Positions 25,070 through 33,523 of a stretch of DNA of 40,073 bases are shown piece after piece. The position numbers and the translations under genes were made by a program. Numbering within the stretch: the first letter of the stretch is position 1; each line of letters starts with the position of its first letter. Under the pieces are notes generated by a model. It was given only the letters and a program-made list of their open reading frames with translations, was not told where the DNA came from and searched no databases. The DNA is from Paludibacteraceae bacterium (GTDB lineage Bacteria > Bacteroidota > Bacteroidia > Bacteroidales > Paludibacteraceae). The stretch covers positions 1 through 40,073 of the forward strand of contig JAKSOA010000015.1 of assembly GCA_024405875.1 (NCBI GenBank). Direction: 5' to 3'.

Positions 25070-26255
25070 CAAAAGGCTTATACTACTTACAAACACCTGG
25101 CCATTTGACGGTGGAGAGACATTCATTGACAATGAGGCTGGTTACCTTTCTGAAGCCTTTGATAGTGTTGAGGTTTTCCCTCTTTACCACGATGGCAATG
25201 ACAAACGTCCTGTACCATCTAATTTCAATGTACACAAACCCGCCTTACGCAAGAATCCAAAAAACAAAGTCGCTCTTTTAAGACAAGGTATCTTCTCAAC
25301 CGCACCTCTCTTTTTTGCAATAAAGGAGTTATTCTCCGATAAATGTCTGACAGGTAAAAAACTCTGGAATCTCTGCACTGGTGCACTTACATTCAGGGCT
25401 TCATACCCTACTCTTAAACGCTTTGGCTTAACAAATAATGATGTGTTATACTCATATTGGGGCGACAAGTGGTCCGCCTCTCTGCCATTTGCAAAAGAGA
25501 TATCGGGGTGTAAATGTGTGGCAAGATTCCACGGCACAGACCTCTTTGAAGAGGTTAAAGGCTACATACCATTCAGAAAGGCGTTATTTAACTCATTAGA
25601 TGCGGCATTCCCCATATCTGACGCTGGTGCAAAATATATAAAGGAGAGATATAACTATAACGGTTATGTTAAGGTTGCGAGGCTTGGAGTGCCAAAAGCA
25701 GTGGCAAATCCGCCTTCGGACGGCAGTTGTTTTAAAATTGTGAGTTGCTCAAATGTCATACCTCTCAAACGCCTGGATTTAATAGCCAACGCCTTGCCTC
25801 TACTTGATTTTCCTATAAAATGGACTCATATTGGAGACGGAGTTATGCTCTCATCAATAAAGGAGTTATGCCAGAACTTTCCGTCTCATATTTCTGTAGA
25901 TTTCAAAGGAAGGTTAAGCAATTCTGATGTGCGTAAACTCTACGCTACAGAACATTTTGACATATTTTTAAATGTAAGTTCCAGTGAAGGCCTCCCTGTC
26001 TCAATTATGGAGGCGTTTTCACAAGGTATTCCAGCACTTGCCACAAATGTCGGCGGCACAAGTGAGATTGTGGATTCCACTGTAGGTGGTTTGCTTCCCG
26101 CTTGCATTACGCCGGACAATCTTGCCGTAGCCATTAGAGAGATTAGAGATAACTACACAAACACCATCAGGGAGAACGCTTTGGAGCGTTGGAGTTCAAT
26201 GTGTGACGCAAGCATTAACTACAAAGCCTTTACAAAAGCCTTGCTATCCATTTAA
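25056..26255 (+). CDS. Glycosyltransferase family 4
   Basis: The 399-residue GT-B enzyme has the N-terminal acceptor-side domain (RLILLTNTWPFDGGETFIDNE) and a C-terminal GT4 domain with NVSSSEGLPVSIMEAFSQGIP, the EX7E motif that binds the donor. Retaining transfer onto a lipid-linked glycan is expected; sugars are unknown. A second ATG two codons in (25062) is equally plausible. The overlap of 14 bp with the flippase gene and the shared strand mark an operon for a surface polysaccharide. The 3' end overlaps a convergent GT2 gene by 12 bp. Confidence 0.92.
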   Translation: MRMNSKRLILLTNTWPFDGGETFIDNEAGYLSEAFDSVEVFPLYHDGNDKRPVPSNFNVHKPALRKNPKNKVALLRQGIFSTAPLFFAIKELFSDKCLTGKKLWNLCTGALTFRASYPTLKRFGLTNNDVLYSYWGDKWSASLPFAKEISGCKCVARFHGTDLFEEVKGYIPFRKALFNSLDAAFPISDAGAKYIKERYNYNGYVKVARLGVPKAVANPPSDGSCFKIVSCSNVIPLKRLDLIANALPLLDFPIKWTHIGDGVMLSSIKELCQNFPSHISVDFKGRLSNSDVRKLYATEHFDIFLNVSSSEGLPVSIMEAFSQGIPALATNVGGTSEIVDSTVGGLLPACITPDNLAVAIREIRDNYTNTIRENALERWSSMCDASINYKAFTKALLSI

Positions 26256-27212
26256 GTGTTTGAGGACAAGACGTTTGGCAAAAGTGAGCCTTACAGATGG
26301 TTTTGGTGACTTTATGCAAGTGATTAGACTTATATTACTCCGCACTTGACGCATAGCCTTGAAAAACGCACACAAACCCTTGAAATGCAACTCATTAAGC
26401 AACGATGTGAAAATCCTCTGAAAAACTGAGTTAGAAATCTCCTGCCTATACGCATCTCCGCTACCCTTAAGAAACTCTATCATTTCACACAAATAGTTAC
26501 ACACCTTTGTTATGGAGCGGTAACTGTATGAGCGGTATTCATTCTCTCCTGTCTCAACGTGATAATATAGTGTCTCTGGTATATATGAGACGCTTTTAGC
26601 GAGGCTGTATGCCTTTATAAGGAAGAGTGAGTCCTCGTATGTCACTACTCTGTTATCGCTAAACGTAACATTGTTTTCCAACAAAAACGTGCGTCGGTAT
26701 ATCTGATTCCAAATAGAGTTGCAATTATCAAATGAATGAGTACCACGCTTAAACGGAGAGCCATTGATAAGAGACCTCAAATAACTCTCTCTGAAATTAT
26801 CTGAGTTTTCAGGGAAACCTGTGGTATGTTTAATACCGTTTATATCTTCCCCGATGTCACTTATAACAATATCAGCGTCTCTATCCGTAGCATTGCGGTA
26901 CAGGTGTTCAAACATCTGAGGTTCACAGTAGTCATCGTGGTCTGAAAAACCGACATACTCTCCTTGGGCAATCTTCAAGCCCTCATTGCGTGAAAATCCT
27001 ATGTTCAGATTCTCCTTATTACGGATTAGTTTTATGCGTGAATCTTTTGAGGCGTAGTGCTCAGCCACCTTGTCACTTCCATCTGTGGGGCAATCAAGCA
27101 CTATTATAATCTCAATCTCCTTAAGTGTTTGATTAGTGAGAGAGTCAAGGCATTGGCACAAGCGTTCACCTGCGTTAAAAACCGGTACTATTACGCTGAC
27201 TTTGGGTATCAT
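26244..27212 (-). CDS. Glycosyltransferase family 2
   Basis: The 322-residue GT-A enzyme starts VSVIVPVFNAGERLCQCLDSL and shows IIVLDCPTDGSDKVAEHY and the metal site GFSDHDDYCEP (DXD-like DHDD). The C-terminal half is alpha-helical and positively charged, common for capsule-type GT2 enzymes. It overlaps the upstream GT4 gene on the same strand by 4 bp (ATG within the stop region), so the two minus-strand genes form one unit. The substrate is unknown. Confidence 0.9.
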   Translation of the reverse strand: MIPKVSVIVPVFNAGERLCQCLDSLTNQTLKEIEIIIVLDCPTDGSDKVAEHYASKDSRIKLIRNKENLNIGFSRNEGLKIAQGEYVGFSDHDDYCEPQMFEHLYRNATDRDADIVISDIGEDINGIKHTTGFPENSDNFRESYLRSLINGSPFKRGTHSFDNCNSIWNQIYRRTFLLENNVTFSDNRVVTYEDSLFLIKAYSLAKSVSYIPETLYYHVETGENEYRSYSYRSITKVCNYLCEMIEFLKGSGDAYRQEISNSVFQRIFTSLLNELHFKGLCAFFKAMRQVRSNISLITCIKSPKPSVRLTFAKRLVLKHLNG

Positions 27213-28480
27213 TTTTTTATTAATTCAGCCACTTTGCCGCACAGTGTGCGTCGGCTGTAGGCTTCGGCTGTCTTACGGTTTGTTTGATTTATATGCCAAT
27301 TTGGGTTAAGAGTCAGACTCTCTACCACTTTTGTTATATATTCAGCTATTTTCTTGGACTCACCAAATGCGAATACACCTTCTTGTTCATACTTATTCAA
27401 TATATTCGCTGCGTCGCCATCTTTAAAGCAGATAGCAAGCACAGGTTTCCCCGATGCCATATATTCAAAAAGTTTTCCGGTAACAATTCCTTTATTTTCA
27501 GCCTGATTTGGAAGCAATAACAGCAATAAATCAGAACTGCACATATACTCTATTGCCTCTGAGTGCGGAACGTAGTGGACAGTGGACAGTTGACAGTTGA
27601 CAGTGGACAGTGATTCTTGTAGTTTTGAAGGAATTGTGCCACCTACAAATTGCAAATGGATTTTGCTCTGAACATCGGGGCTGAGAAGTTTGAGAGCGTT
27701 TACAAATGTCTCTGTCTCATACTGCGGAGCTAATGAGCCTATATAACTAATGGTGATGCGGTGATGCGGTGATGCGGTGTCCCTTGTCCCTTGACCCTTA
27801 TTTTGAGACAGAGTCTCAAAATCAACCTCATCATAGCCATTGGGAATCAAGTGTATCGGGAGCGGTTTGCTGGTTTTGGACTGGAAGTTACGAACACACT
27901 CACCACTTACGGTAATTATTTCATCGGCGGTTTCCAATACCTTGCGTTCAAGACGGGCGTTATACCACTTTGCAAGAGAGGTCTGATACAAATCCTTATT
28001 GAAATAGATATCTGTCCAAGGGTCTCTTAAATCTGCTATCCACTTGATATTAGGATATTTACGTTTGAGTTTAAGTCCTATAAGTTGTGTTGAGTGCGGA
28101 GGGCTTGTAGTAACTACCGCATCAATATGTTCTGATTCTATAAGTTTGCAAGCCTCTTTAAAGGCATACTTGTTCCACCCTCTTCTTGGGTCGGGCAAAA
28201 AAAAGTTGCCGCGTATGAATCTGGCTATTTTCTGCCCAATAGTAGGATTCTTTTCATTTGCAAAACCCGTATGTGGCAACTCCCCTGTAGGAGAGACCTT
28301 TTTATATAGTGACAAGACTTCACTAGTGCGGGTTTTAAAAACCCTGAGATCTGACGGCACATCTGCCATCAGGCTCTCATCTATCTGCGGATATGAGGCA
28401 TACCTTTCATCTACGGTAATAACCATAGGTTTCACACCGTTCTCCGGCAAATATTTGCAGAACTTCAGCCACCTCTGCAC
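27209..28480 (-). CDS. Glycosyltransferase family 4 with in-frame short tandem repeats; start codon problematic
   Basis: The GT-B protein shows TTSPPHSTQLIGLKLKRKYP, WIADLRDPWTD, the donor-domain start ISYIGSLAPQYETE and ENKGIVTGKLFEYMASGKP (EX7E-like). The first canonical start is GTG at 28480 (423 residues), but this would cut the conserved N-terminal strand and glycine loop. The frame stays open upstream and encodes NLLVITYYFPPSGGAG, the usual GT4 start, with ATC at 28531-28529 exactly where ATG is expected. Two repeat tracts encode low-complexity insertions (27752-27800 and 27576-27612). A single 7-bp gain or loss in them would shift the frame. Expression may be off, phase-variable, or dependent on a rare start codon. 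Confidence 0.8.
   Translation of the reverse strand: MQRWLKFCKYLPENGVKPMVITVDERYASYPQIDESLMADVPSDLRVFKTRTSEVLSLYKKVSPTGELPHTGFANEKNPTIGQKIARFIRGNFFLPDPRRGWNKYAFKEACKLIESEHIDAVVTTSPPHSTQLIGLKLKRKYPNIKWIADLRDPWTDIYFNKDLYQTSLAKWYNARLERKVLETADEIITVSGECVRNFQSKTSKPLPIHLIPNGYDEVDFETLSQNKGQGTRDTASPHHRITISYIGSLAPQYETETFVNALKLLSPDVQSKIHLQFVGGTIPSKLQESLSTVNCQLSTVHYVPHSEAIEYMCSSDLLLLLLPNQAENKGIVTGKLFEYMASGKPVLAICFKDGDAANILNKYEQEGVFAFGESKKIAEYITKVVESLTLNPNWHINQTNRKTAEAYSRRTLCGKVAELIKK
27576..27612. repeat. Heptamer tract inside a glycosyltransferase gene
   Basis: About five 7-bp units, tggacag, tggacag, ttgacag, ttgacag and tggacag, lie inside the minus-strand GT4 gene. They encode STVNCQLSTVH, which breaks the usual linker before HYVPHSEAIEYM. 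These units are the same type as the intergenic heptamers at 741-768. Confidence 0.65.
27752..27800. repeat. Octamer plus heptamer tract inside a glycosyltransferase gene
   Basis: Three copies of an 8-bp unit (gtgatgcg) are followed by tcccttg, tcccttg and accctta heptamers. The tract encodes NKGQGTRDTASPHHR just before the donor-binding domain. Confidence 0.65.
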
Positions 28481-28531
28481 ACCTGCCCCGCCGCTTGGTG
28501 GAAAGTAATATGTGATAACTAATAAATTGAT
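28481..28531 (-). other. Conserved 5' coding extension of the GT4 gene without a canonical start
   Basis: Seventeen codons in frame with the GT4 gene encode the N-terminal motif INLLVITYYFPPSGGAG. Further upstream the frame runs into element B and reaches a stop without any ATG, GTG or TTG. The codon at 28531-28529 is ATC, one base from ATG. Confidence 0.6.
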
Positions 28532-28533
28532 AG

Positions 28534-28637
28534 TTGAAAGTTGACTGTTACTAGGAACGAGAGCAGAACTAAGTTTACTTAAGTTATGCCGAGTGACGAA
28601 GTAACATGGTTAAAACTTGTTTTAACAAAGTTGAAAA
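28534..28637 (-). repeat. Repeat element B, copy 2 (abuts the GT4 start)
   Basis: The minus strand of this segment is nearly identical to 14127-14229 over about 103 bp, including the GTTAAAAC-AA-GTTTTAAC dyad. Its 3' end (cagtcaactttcaactatc) touches the expected start codon of the GT4 gene, just as copy 1 touches folC. Confidence 0.75.
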
Positions 28638-28662
28638 TTATGCAAACTTACACATTTTTTAG

Positions 28663-28670
28663 TATTTTTG
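28663..28670 (+). promoter_or_regulatory. -7 box (TATTTTTG) for glnN
   Basis: TATTTTTG fits TAnnTTTG. Transcription from here would give a leader of about 120 nt before the glnN ATG at 28799. Confidence 0.5.
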
Positions 28671-28682
28671 CAATTAAATTTA

Positions 28683-28790
28683 TCGGTTCACCGATTACGG
28701 CTACGCCGTGATTATGGGCTTCGCCTCAACATACAAACAGGTTTGTCTGTGTTCGGCTTGCACCATAATTCACCGATTAAACGAATAAAC
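28683..28790 (+). promoter_or_regulatory. glnN leader with hairpins and a direct repeat
   Basis: The leader holds a small hairpin ACGG-ctacg-CCGT (28697-28709) and a large imperfect palindrome at about 28711-28770 whose arms are attatgggcttcgcc...acaaac and gtttgt...ggcttgcaccataat. An 11-bp direct repeat ttcaccgatta (about 28688-28698 and 28769-28779) brackets it. It could be a regulatory leader or a small inserted repeat. Confidence 0.45.
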
Positions 28791-28798
28791 AAAAATAT

Positions 28799-30985
28799 AT
28801 GAATAGTCTTAGATTTGATGCAGTTAAGGAGGCTTTCAACCGTAAGGCGGTTAAACCGGAAGCGCATAATGAACTTACATCGGAGTACTTTGGAAAGAAT
28901 GTCTTTGACATTCAGAAGATGAAGGGATACCTTCAGCAAAGTACAGTACAGGCTATTCAAGACAGTATTACAAACGGAACCACCCTTGACCGCAACCTTG
29001 CCGACGAGGTTGCCTCTGGTATGATGAAATGGGCTATTGAGATGGGGGCGACGCACTACACTCACTGGTTCCAGCCGCTTACTGAGGGTACTGCGGAAAA
29101 ACACGACTCCTTTATTGAGTATGGTGGCAAGGGTGTCATTGAGCAGTTCTCAGGAAAAATGCTGGTGCAGCAGGAGTCTGACGCTTCAAGTTTCCCTAAC
29201 GGTGGCATAAGAAATACATTTGAGGCTCGTGGATACACCGCTTGGGATACCTCAAGTCCCGCCTTCGTGGTTGAGGACACGCTTTGTATCCCCACTATCT
29301 TTATTTCATATACGGGTGAGTCTCTGGACTACAAGACACCTCTCTTAAAAGCCATTCAAGCGGTAGATAAGGCAGCCACCGATGTCTGTAAATATTTTAA
29401 CCCCGATGTAAGAAAGGTTAGCACATATCTGGGTTGGGAGCAGGAGTATTTCTTAGTTGATGAGAGCCTCTACGCCGCCCGTCCTGACCTTATGCTTACT
29501 GACCGTACTCTTATGGGACATGAGAGTGCAAAGAACCAACAACTTGAGGACCACTACTTTGGCGCCATACCAGCACGCGTCACTGCGTTTATGCAAGATG
29601 TTGAGACTGAAGCATATAAATTTGGAATCCCGCTAAAGACACGCCATAATGAGGTGGCTCCGAATCAGTTTGAATTCGCTCCAATCTACGGAGAGGCGAA
29701 CCTTGCCAATGACCAGAACCAACTTATTATGACACTTATGAAGAAAATTGCCTCAAAGCACCACTTCCGTGTCTTGCTTCACGAGAAACCTTTTGCAGGT
29801 GTCAATGGCTCCGGCAAGCACAATAACTGGTCACTTGGTACCGATACAGGCATCGGTCTGTTCACACCTGGCAAGAATGACACAAAGAACCTCCAATTCA
29901 TCACATTCCTTGTAAATGTGTTGATGGCGGTTTACAAGAACAACGCACTTTTAAAGGCATCTGTTATGACTGCTCAGAATGAGCATCGTTTAGGTGCCCA
30001 CGAGGCTCCGCCTGCCATTATTTCAGTTTTTCTTGGCAGTCAGATTTCCCAAATTCTTGACCATCTTGAAGATGACTCTATGGGCGATGAGATTACACTT
30101 AAAGGTAAACGGCAGATGCGGCTCGGCATCTCCAATGTGCCGGAGGTGTTGCTTGACAATACAGACCGCAACCGCACGTCTCCATTCGCATTTACAGGTA
30201 ACCGTTTTGAGTTCCGTGCCGTTGGCTCTTCCGCAAACTGTGCCAGCGCCATTATAGCCCTCAATTCCGTTGTGGCCGCTCAACTTACTGAATTTAAGGC
30301 ATCTGTAGATTACCTGATAAGTCAGGGAACGAGCAAAGAGAGTGCCATTCTAAAAATTGTAAAACAATATATTAAGGAGTCCAAGCCTATCCGTTTTGAC
30401 GGTAACGGCTACGGCGATGCCTGGAAAGAGGAGGCAAAGAAGCGTGGACTTGACTGTAACGGAAGCACGCCTGAAATTATAGACGCATATACGTCTGAAC
30501 AAAGTCTGAAGATTTTTGAGGATATGCACATCTTCACCCGTAAAGAGGTAGAGGCTCGCAATGAGGTTAAATGGGAGGTCTATTCAAAGAAAATTCAGAT
30601 AGAGTCTCGTGTGCTGTGTGACCTTGCTATGAACCACATAATTCCTGTTGCATCTCAATATCAATCACTCTTACTGGAAAAGGTTGCGAGAATGCAGTCT
30701 GTATTCCCATCCGAAGAAGCGGCTGTATTATCAGAACAAGATATGGACCTTATACGCAACATTGCCGCACACATACAACTTATTAAGCGTGAGAGTGATG
30801 AGATGGTGGAGGCTCGCAAGGTTGCCAACGGACTCACTGATGGCCGTGAGAAGGCGATATCCTACCATAATAATGTTCTACCCTATCTTGGCTCTATAAG
30901 AAATGCCATTGACGCACTTGAACTTGTGGTGGATGACGGTATGTGGAGTCTGCCTAAATACAGGGAGTTGCTGTTTATAAGATAA
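28799..30985 (+). CDS. glnN: Glutamine synthetase type III
   Basis: The 728-residue protein is a GSIII enzyme, the large form typical of Bacteroidetes and cyanobacteria, which makes glutamine from glutamate, ammonia and ATP. It has the GSIII N-terminal block (YFGKNVFDIQKMKGYL), THYTHWFQPLT, LGWEQEYFLVD (metal-binding glutamates), RHNEVAPNQFEFAP, GSGKHNNWSLGTDTG (glutamate and ammonium site) and NRTSPFAFTGNRFEFRAVGSSANCA. The length matches the family. It has its own promoter and a hairpin-rich leader. The 3' end overlaps the convergent AsnB-like gene by 11 bp. Confidence 0.97.
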   Translation: MNSLRFDAVKEAFNRKAVKPEAHNELTSEYFGKNVFDIQKMKGYLQQSTVQAIQDSITNGTTLDRNLADEVASGMMKWAIEMGATHYTHWFQPLTEGTAEKHDSFIEYGGKGVIEQFSGKMLVQQESDASSFPNGGIRNTFEARGYTAWDTSSPAFVVEDTLCIPTIFISYTGESLDYKTPLLKAIQAVDKAATDVCKYFNPDVRKVSTYLGWEQEYFLVDESLYAARPDLMLTDRTLMGHESAKNQQLEDHYFGAIPARVTAFMQDVETEAYKFGIPLKTRHNEVAPNQFEFAPIYGEANLANDQNQLIMTLMKKIASKHHFRVLLHEKPFAGVNGSGKHNNWSLGTDTGIGLFTPGKNDTKNLQFITFLVNVLMAVYKNNALLKASVMTAQNEHRLGAHEAPPAIISVFLGSQISQILDHLEDDSMGDEITLKGKRQMRLGISNVPEVLLDNTDRNRTSPFAFTGNRFEFRAVGSSANCASAIIALNSVVAAQLTEFKASVDYLISQGTSKESAILKIVKQYIKESKPIRFDGNGYGDAWKEEAKKRGLDCNGSTPEIIDAYTSEQSLKIFEDMHIFTRKEVEARNEVKWEVYSKKIQIESRVLCDLAMNHIIPVASQYQSLLLEKVARMQSVFPSEEAAVLSEQDMDLIRNIAAHIQLIKRESDEMVEARKVANGLTDGREKAISYHNNVLPYLGSIRNAIDALELVVDDGMWSLPKYRELLFIR

Positions 30986-32288
30986 TGCCGTGATACCACA
31001 TAACTAAGGCAAACGCTTTCCATCTCTCTCTCCAAAATTTAGAGGAGATATAATCCCGGGCGACGCCTTTCTTCCCAGTCAGCATATCAAGTGTGCCGTC
31101 ATTTAATGTGCTGTTTATCAACTCAGACCATTCAGGTTGTTCCATCCAGTGTTTGAGAGGGGAATAAAAGCCTATTTTTTTGCGGCTGACAATATCTTGT
31201 GGCAATACACGTGAAGCCGCGTTTCTTAATACCATCTTATTGGAGACATCTGATACGTTACACCCGATAGGCAGCCTCATACATAACTCAACAATCGCCC
31301 GGTCTGCATACGGATAGTAAACTTCAATGCCAAACGCCCTCATACCAGCCTCCAGACTTGGGAAAAAATCATCTCCCAATAATTCCTTAATGTCAGTACA
31401 TTGCAGTTTGATTATATCTTCCGTAGTAAGACCCTTGACCTCATAACGACGGTATCCTACCAGCATTTCATCAGCCGATTCTCCTGAACAAATTGCATCA
31501 CAATATTTTGCGGCTTCTTTAAGTAACAAATAGGTGAATGTAAATGAAGGGTCTGCCGTAGGCTGCTCCCTTGATATCTGAGATTCCTTTACAGCAGAGA
31601 AGAACTCATCAGCGGAAAACGGAATCTGTATATTTGGAACTGACAGATAGTCAGCCGTTTGTTTTGCTTTTTCACTTTCATCATCAGGATTATTGAATAC
31701 TGCGGTAATAGTTTTATCAGCAGGCAAAGTAGCGGCGATATAGGCACTGTCTATACCTGATGAGAGAAAACATGTTTTGCATTTCTCCGCTTTAATAGCG
31801 GCGTTTGTTATATTGTAGAACTCATTTTCCCATTGGGTTTGAGATATGCTGCTATCTCTGTCAAATGAAGGGTTAAAATATCTTACGCACTCTGTAACGC
31901 CATTATGATAATGAAGATATGAACCCGAATCCAACTTATACACGCCTTCAAATATTGTCTTCCTCCCGTAAATGTAACCTTTTTCCAAATATTCCGCAAC
32001 CGCGTTCCTACATACTTTAATATCTTTACCAGTAAGTTTTAAGAGATTGAGGATTGATGTGCCGCATAGTGGTACGTTATCTTCTGTAAAAGTGTAGAAC
32101 AACTGTCTGGTGCCAAGCATATCCCTTGCGGCAAAAATCTCATTTGTGGCATTGTCTGTCATCCAGAAACAGAATGAGCCGTTAAGCTTATTGACCATCT
32201 GCACTCCATACATATCCCATAAGGCTGACAATTCCTCTTCCGGCTTTGTCATACCCTTAAAATACCCGTTTATACCTGCAACATTCAT
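30975..32288 (-). CDS. Asparagine-synthetase-like ATP-pyrophosphatase lacking the glutaminase active site
   Basis: This 437-residue protein is shorter than AsnB (about 520-630). The N-terminus begins at a point matching roughly residue 90-100 of AsnB (VNKLNGSFCFWMTD, ARDMLGTRQLFY), so the catalytic Cys and the glutamine-binding residues are absent. The synthetase half is intact: PP-loop FLSSGIDSAY (residues 174-183), CSGESADEMLVGY (267-279) and YYPYADRAIVEL. The family activates a carboxylate as acyl-adenylate and transfers ammonia or another amine. It lies 2 nt after the MurT-like gene, the last gene of a cell-wall operon. Its substrate may therefore be a peptidoglycan precursor rather than aspartate (inference). 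Confidence 0.8.
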   Translation of the reverse strand: MNVAGINGYFKGMTKPEEELSALWDMYGVQMVNKLNGSFCFWMTDNATNEIFAARDMLGTRQLFYTFTEDNVPLCGTSILNLLKLTGKDIKVCRNAVAEYLEKGYIYGRKTIFEGVYKLDSGSYLHYHNGVTECVRYFNPSFDRDSSISQTQWENEFYNITNAAIKAEKCKTCFLSSGIDSAYIAATLPADKTITAVFNNPDDESEKAKQTADYLSVPNIQIPFSADEFFSAVKESQISREQPTADPSFTFTYLLLKEAAKYCDAICSGESADEMLVGYRRYEVKGLTTEDIIKLQCTDIKELLGDDFFPSLEAGMRAFGIEVYYPYADRAIVELCMRLPIGCNVSDVSNKMVLRNAASRVLPQDIVSRKKIGFYSPLKHWMEQPEWSELINSTLNDGTLDMLTGKKGVARDYISSKFWRERWKAFALVMWYHGIIL

Positions 32289-32290
32289 AA

Positions 32291-33523
32291 TTAATTCCTA
32301 ATTTTCCAAAGACTGATTTCCTTATCTATTCTGCAAGATTCAGAGTAGCAAGGCAACCAAATAACCTCACTCTCCTGTTTTATCAGTTCATTCATAATGG
32401 AGTCAAAATCGTGTATTACGCAAACATCTGATTTTGAGAAGCCACTCTTATACAAATGGCCTTCCCATACCTCAGCACAAGTTCCCGTAACATATATTTT
32501 TTCTATAAACTTGCTCTCACTTAGTTTTTTCAGATTCACTTTTGCCACCCAAGCGGTATCCATATCGTCAGGAATCTCCGCCGCCTGCGCTATTACAATT
32601 CTTACAGGTTCTGTCAATGTTGATATATACTCTATGGAAGCGTCAAATGATGCTACATTCTTAGCCAAAATGGTACGCATAGAGACACCACCTATTTTCA
32701 TAGTCTCCATTCTGGATGGGCAGGGCTGCACATTTTCTAACATTGAGGCACAACTTGCCATATCTTTTCTGTACAGACTGCATGCACATAACGCCGCCAT
32801 TGCATTATATGCATTATAACTACCTGGGAATGCCAATTTTACACTAAATTCACCATTTTCTGACCGCAATGAGAATCTCTGTCCCTCTCCTTCGGCTTTA
32901 GATATTCCGTTCCAACTGAGCCTTAGTTTCCCCGATGTTTCAGACTCCTTTCCAAAGAGCAATGCTGTGTTGGTGCATTTTTCGGCTAATGTCATAGTCA
33001 ATTCATCGCTAGCATTAAGACATAGAACGCTGTCCGGCGTAGTGGCAATGGCTGTGACTATACGGTCTCTTACATACTCAACAGACGGGAACCGGCTTAC
33101 TTGGTCTTCTGAAATGTTTGTAACCACAATTACATCTGGTTTTATTGATTTGAAAAGAACAGGCGTGTAATCCTCATCACACTCTATAACGGCATATTTC
33201 CACTTAGGGTCACCGTTTTTAATAAAATTCCAAACCACGCTTTGAGGCAGATTGACACCTGTTATTGATTTCATTACAGCATCGGGGTACCAATGCTCCA
33301 AAATTGAACGTATAAAATGTGTGGTTGTAGTTTTGCCGTTTGTACCTGTAACACATATACATTTCACATCAGAGGTAAGAACTGATAAGATATCGGGGCA
33401 TAGTTTAAGTGCAATAAAACCGGGTAACGCCTCACCGTTTTTACCCAATAATTTCAGTACCCAATTGGTTAATTTAGCCAAAAGGATAGCGATTCTATGT
33501 CTTATCTGAAGTTTTTTATTCAT
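32291..33523 (-). CDS. MurT-like Mur ligase family protein
   Basis: The 410-residue protein matches MurT, the catalytic subunit of lipid II isoglutaminyl synthase, better than MurC-F or FolC. It has an N-terminal amphipathic region LAKLTNWVLKLLGKNGEALPG, the P-loop VTGTNGKTTTTHF (58-70), the Mur acidic motif VIECDEDYTPVLF, VVTNISEDQVSRF, FPGSYNAYNAMAA and a C-terminal DUF1727-type end (CPSRMETMKIGG, RTILAKNVASFDASIEYI). Missing are the four-Cys zinc ribbon of Gram-positive MurT and, apparently, the Asp of the DVSWIWD-type motif (here DTAWVAK, 322-328) that serves GatD. No gatD lies in the window. It overlaps mtgA by 1 bp. Confidence 0.8.
   Translation of the reverse strand: MNKKLQIRHRIAILLAKLTNWVLKLLGKNGEALPGFIALKLCPDILSVLTSDVKCICVTGTNGKTTTTHFIRSILEHWYPDAVMKSITGVNLPQSVVWNFIKNGDPKWKYAVIECDEDYTPVLFKSIKPDVIVVTNISEDQVSRFPSVEYVRDRIVTAIATTPDSVLCLNASDELTMTLAEKCTNTALLFGKESETSGKLRLSWNGISKAEGEGQRFSLRSENGEFSVKLAFPGSYNAYNAMAALCACSLYRKDMASCASMLENVQPCPSRMETMKIGGVSMRTILAKNVASFDASIEYISTLTEPVRIVIAQAAEIPDDMDTAWVAKVNLKKLSESKFIEKIYVTGTCAEVWEGHLYKSGFSKSDVCVIHDFDSIMNELIKQESEVIWLPCYSESCRIDKEISLWKIRN

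Noticed and set aside
27576-27800. CRISPR array
   Set aside because: The repeats are 7-8 bp directly adjacent units without spacers; no cas genes are present in the window.
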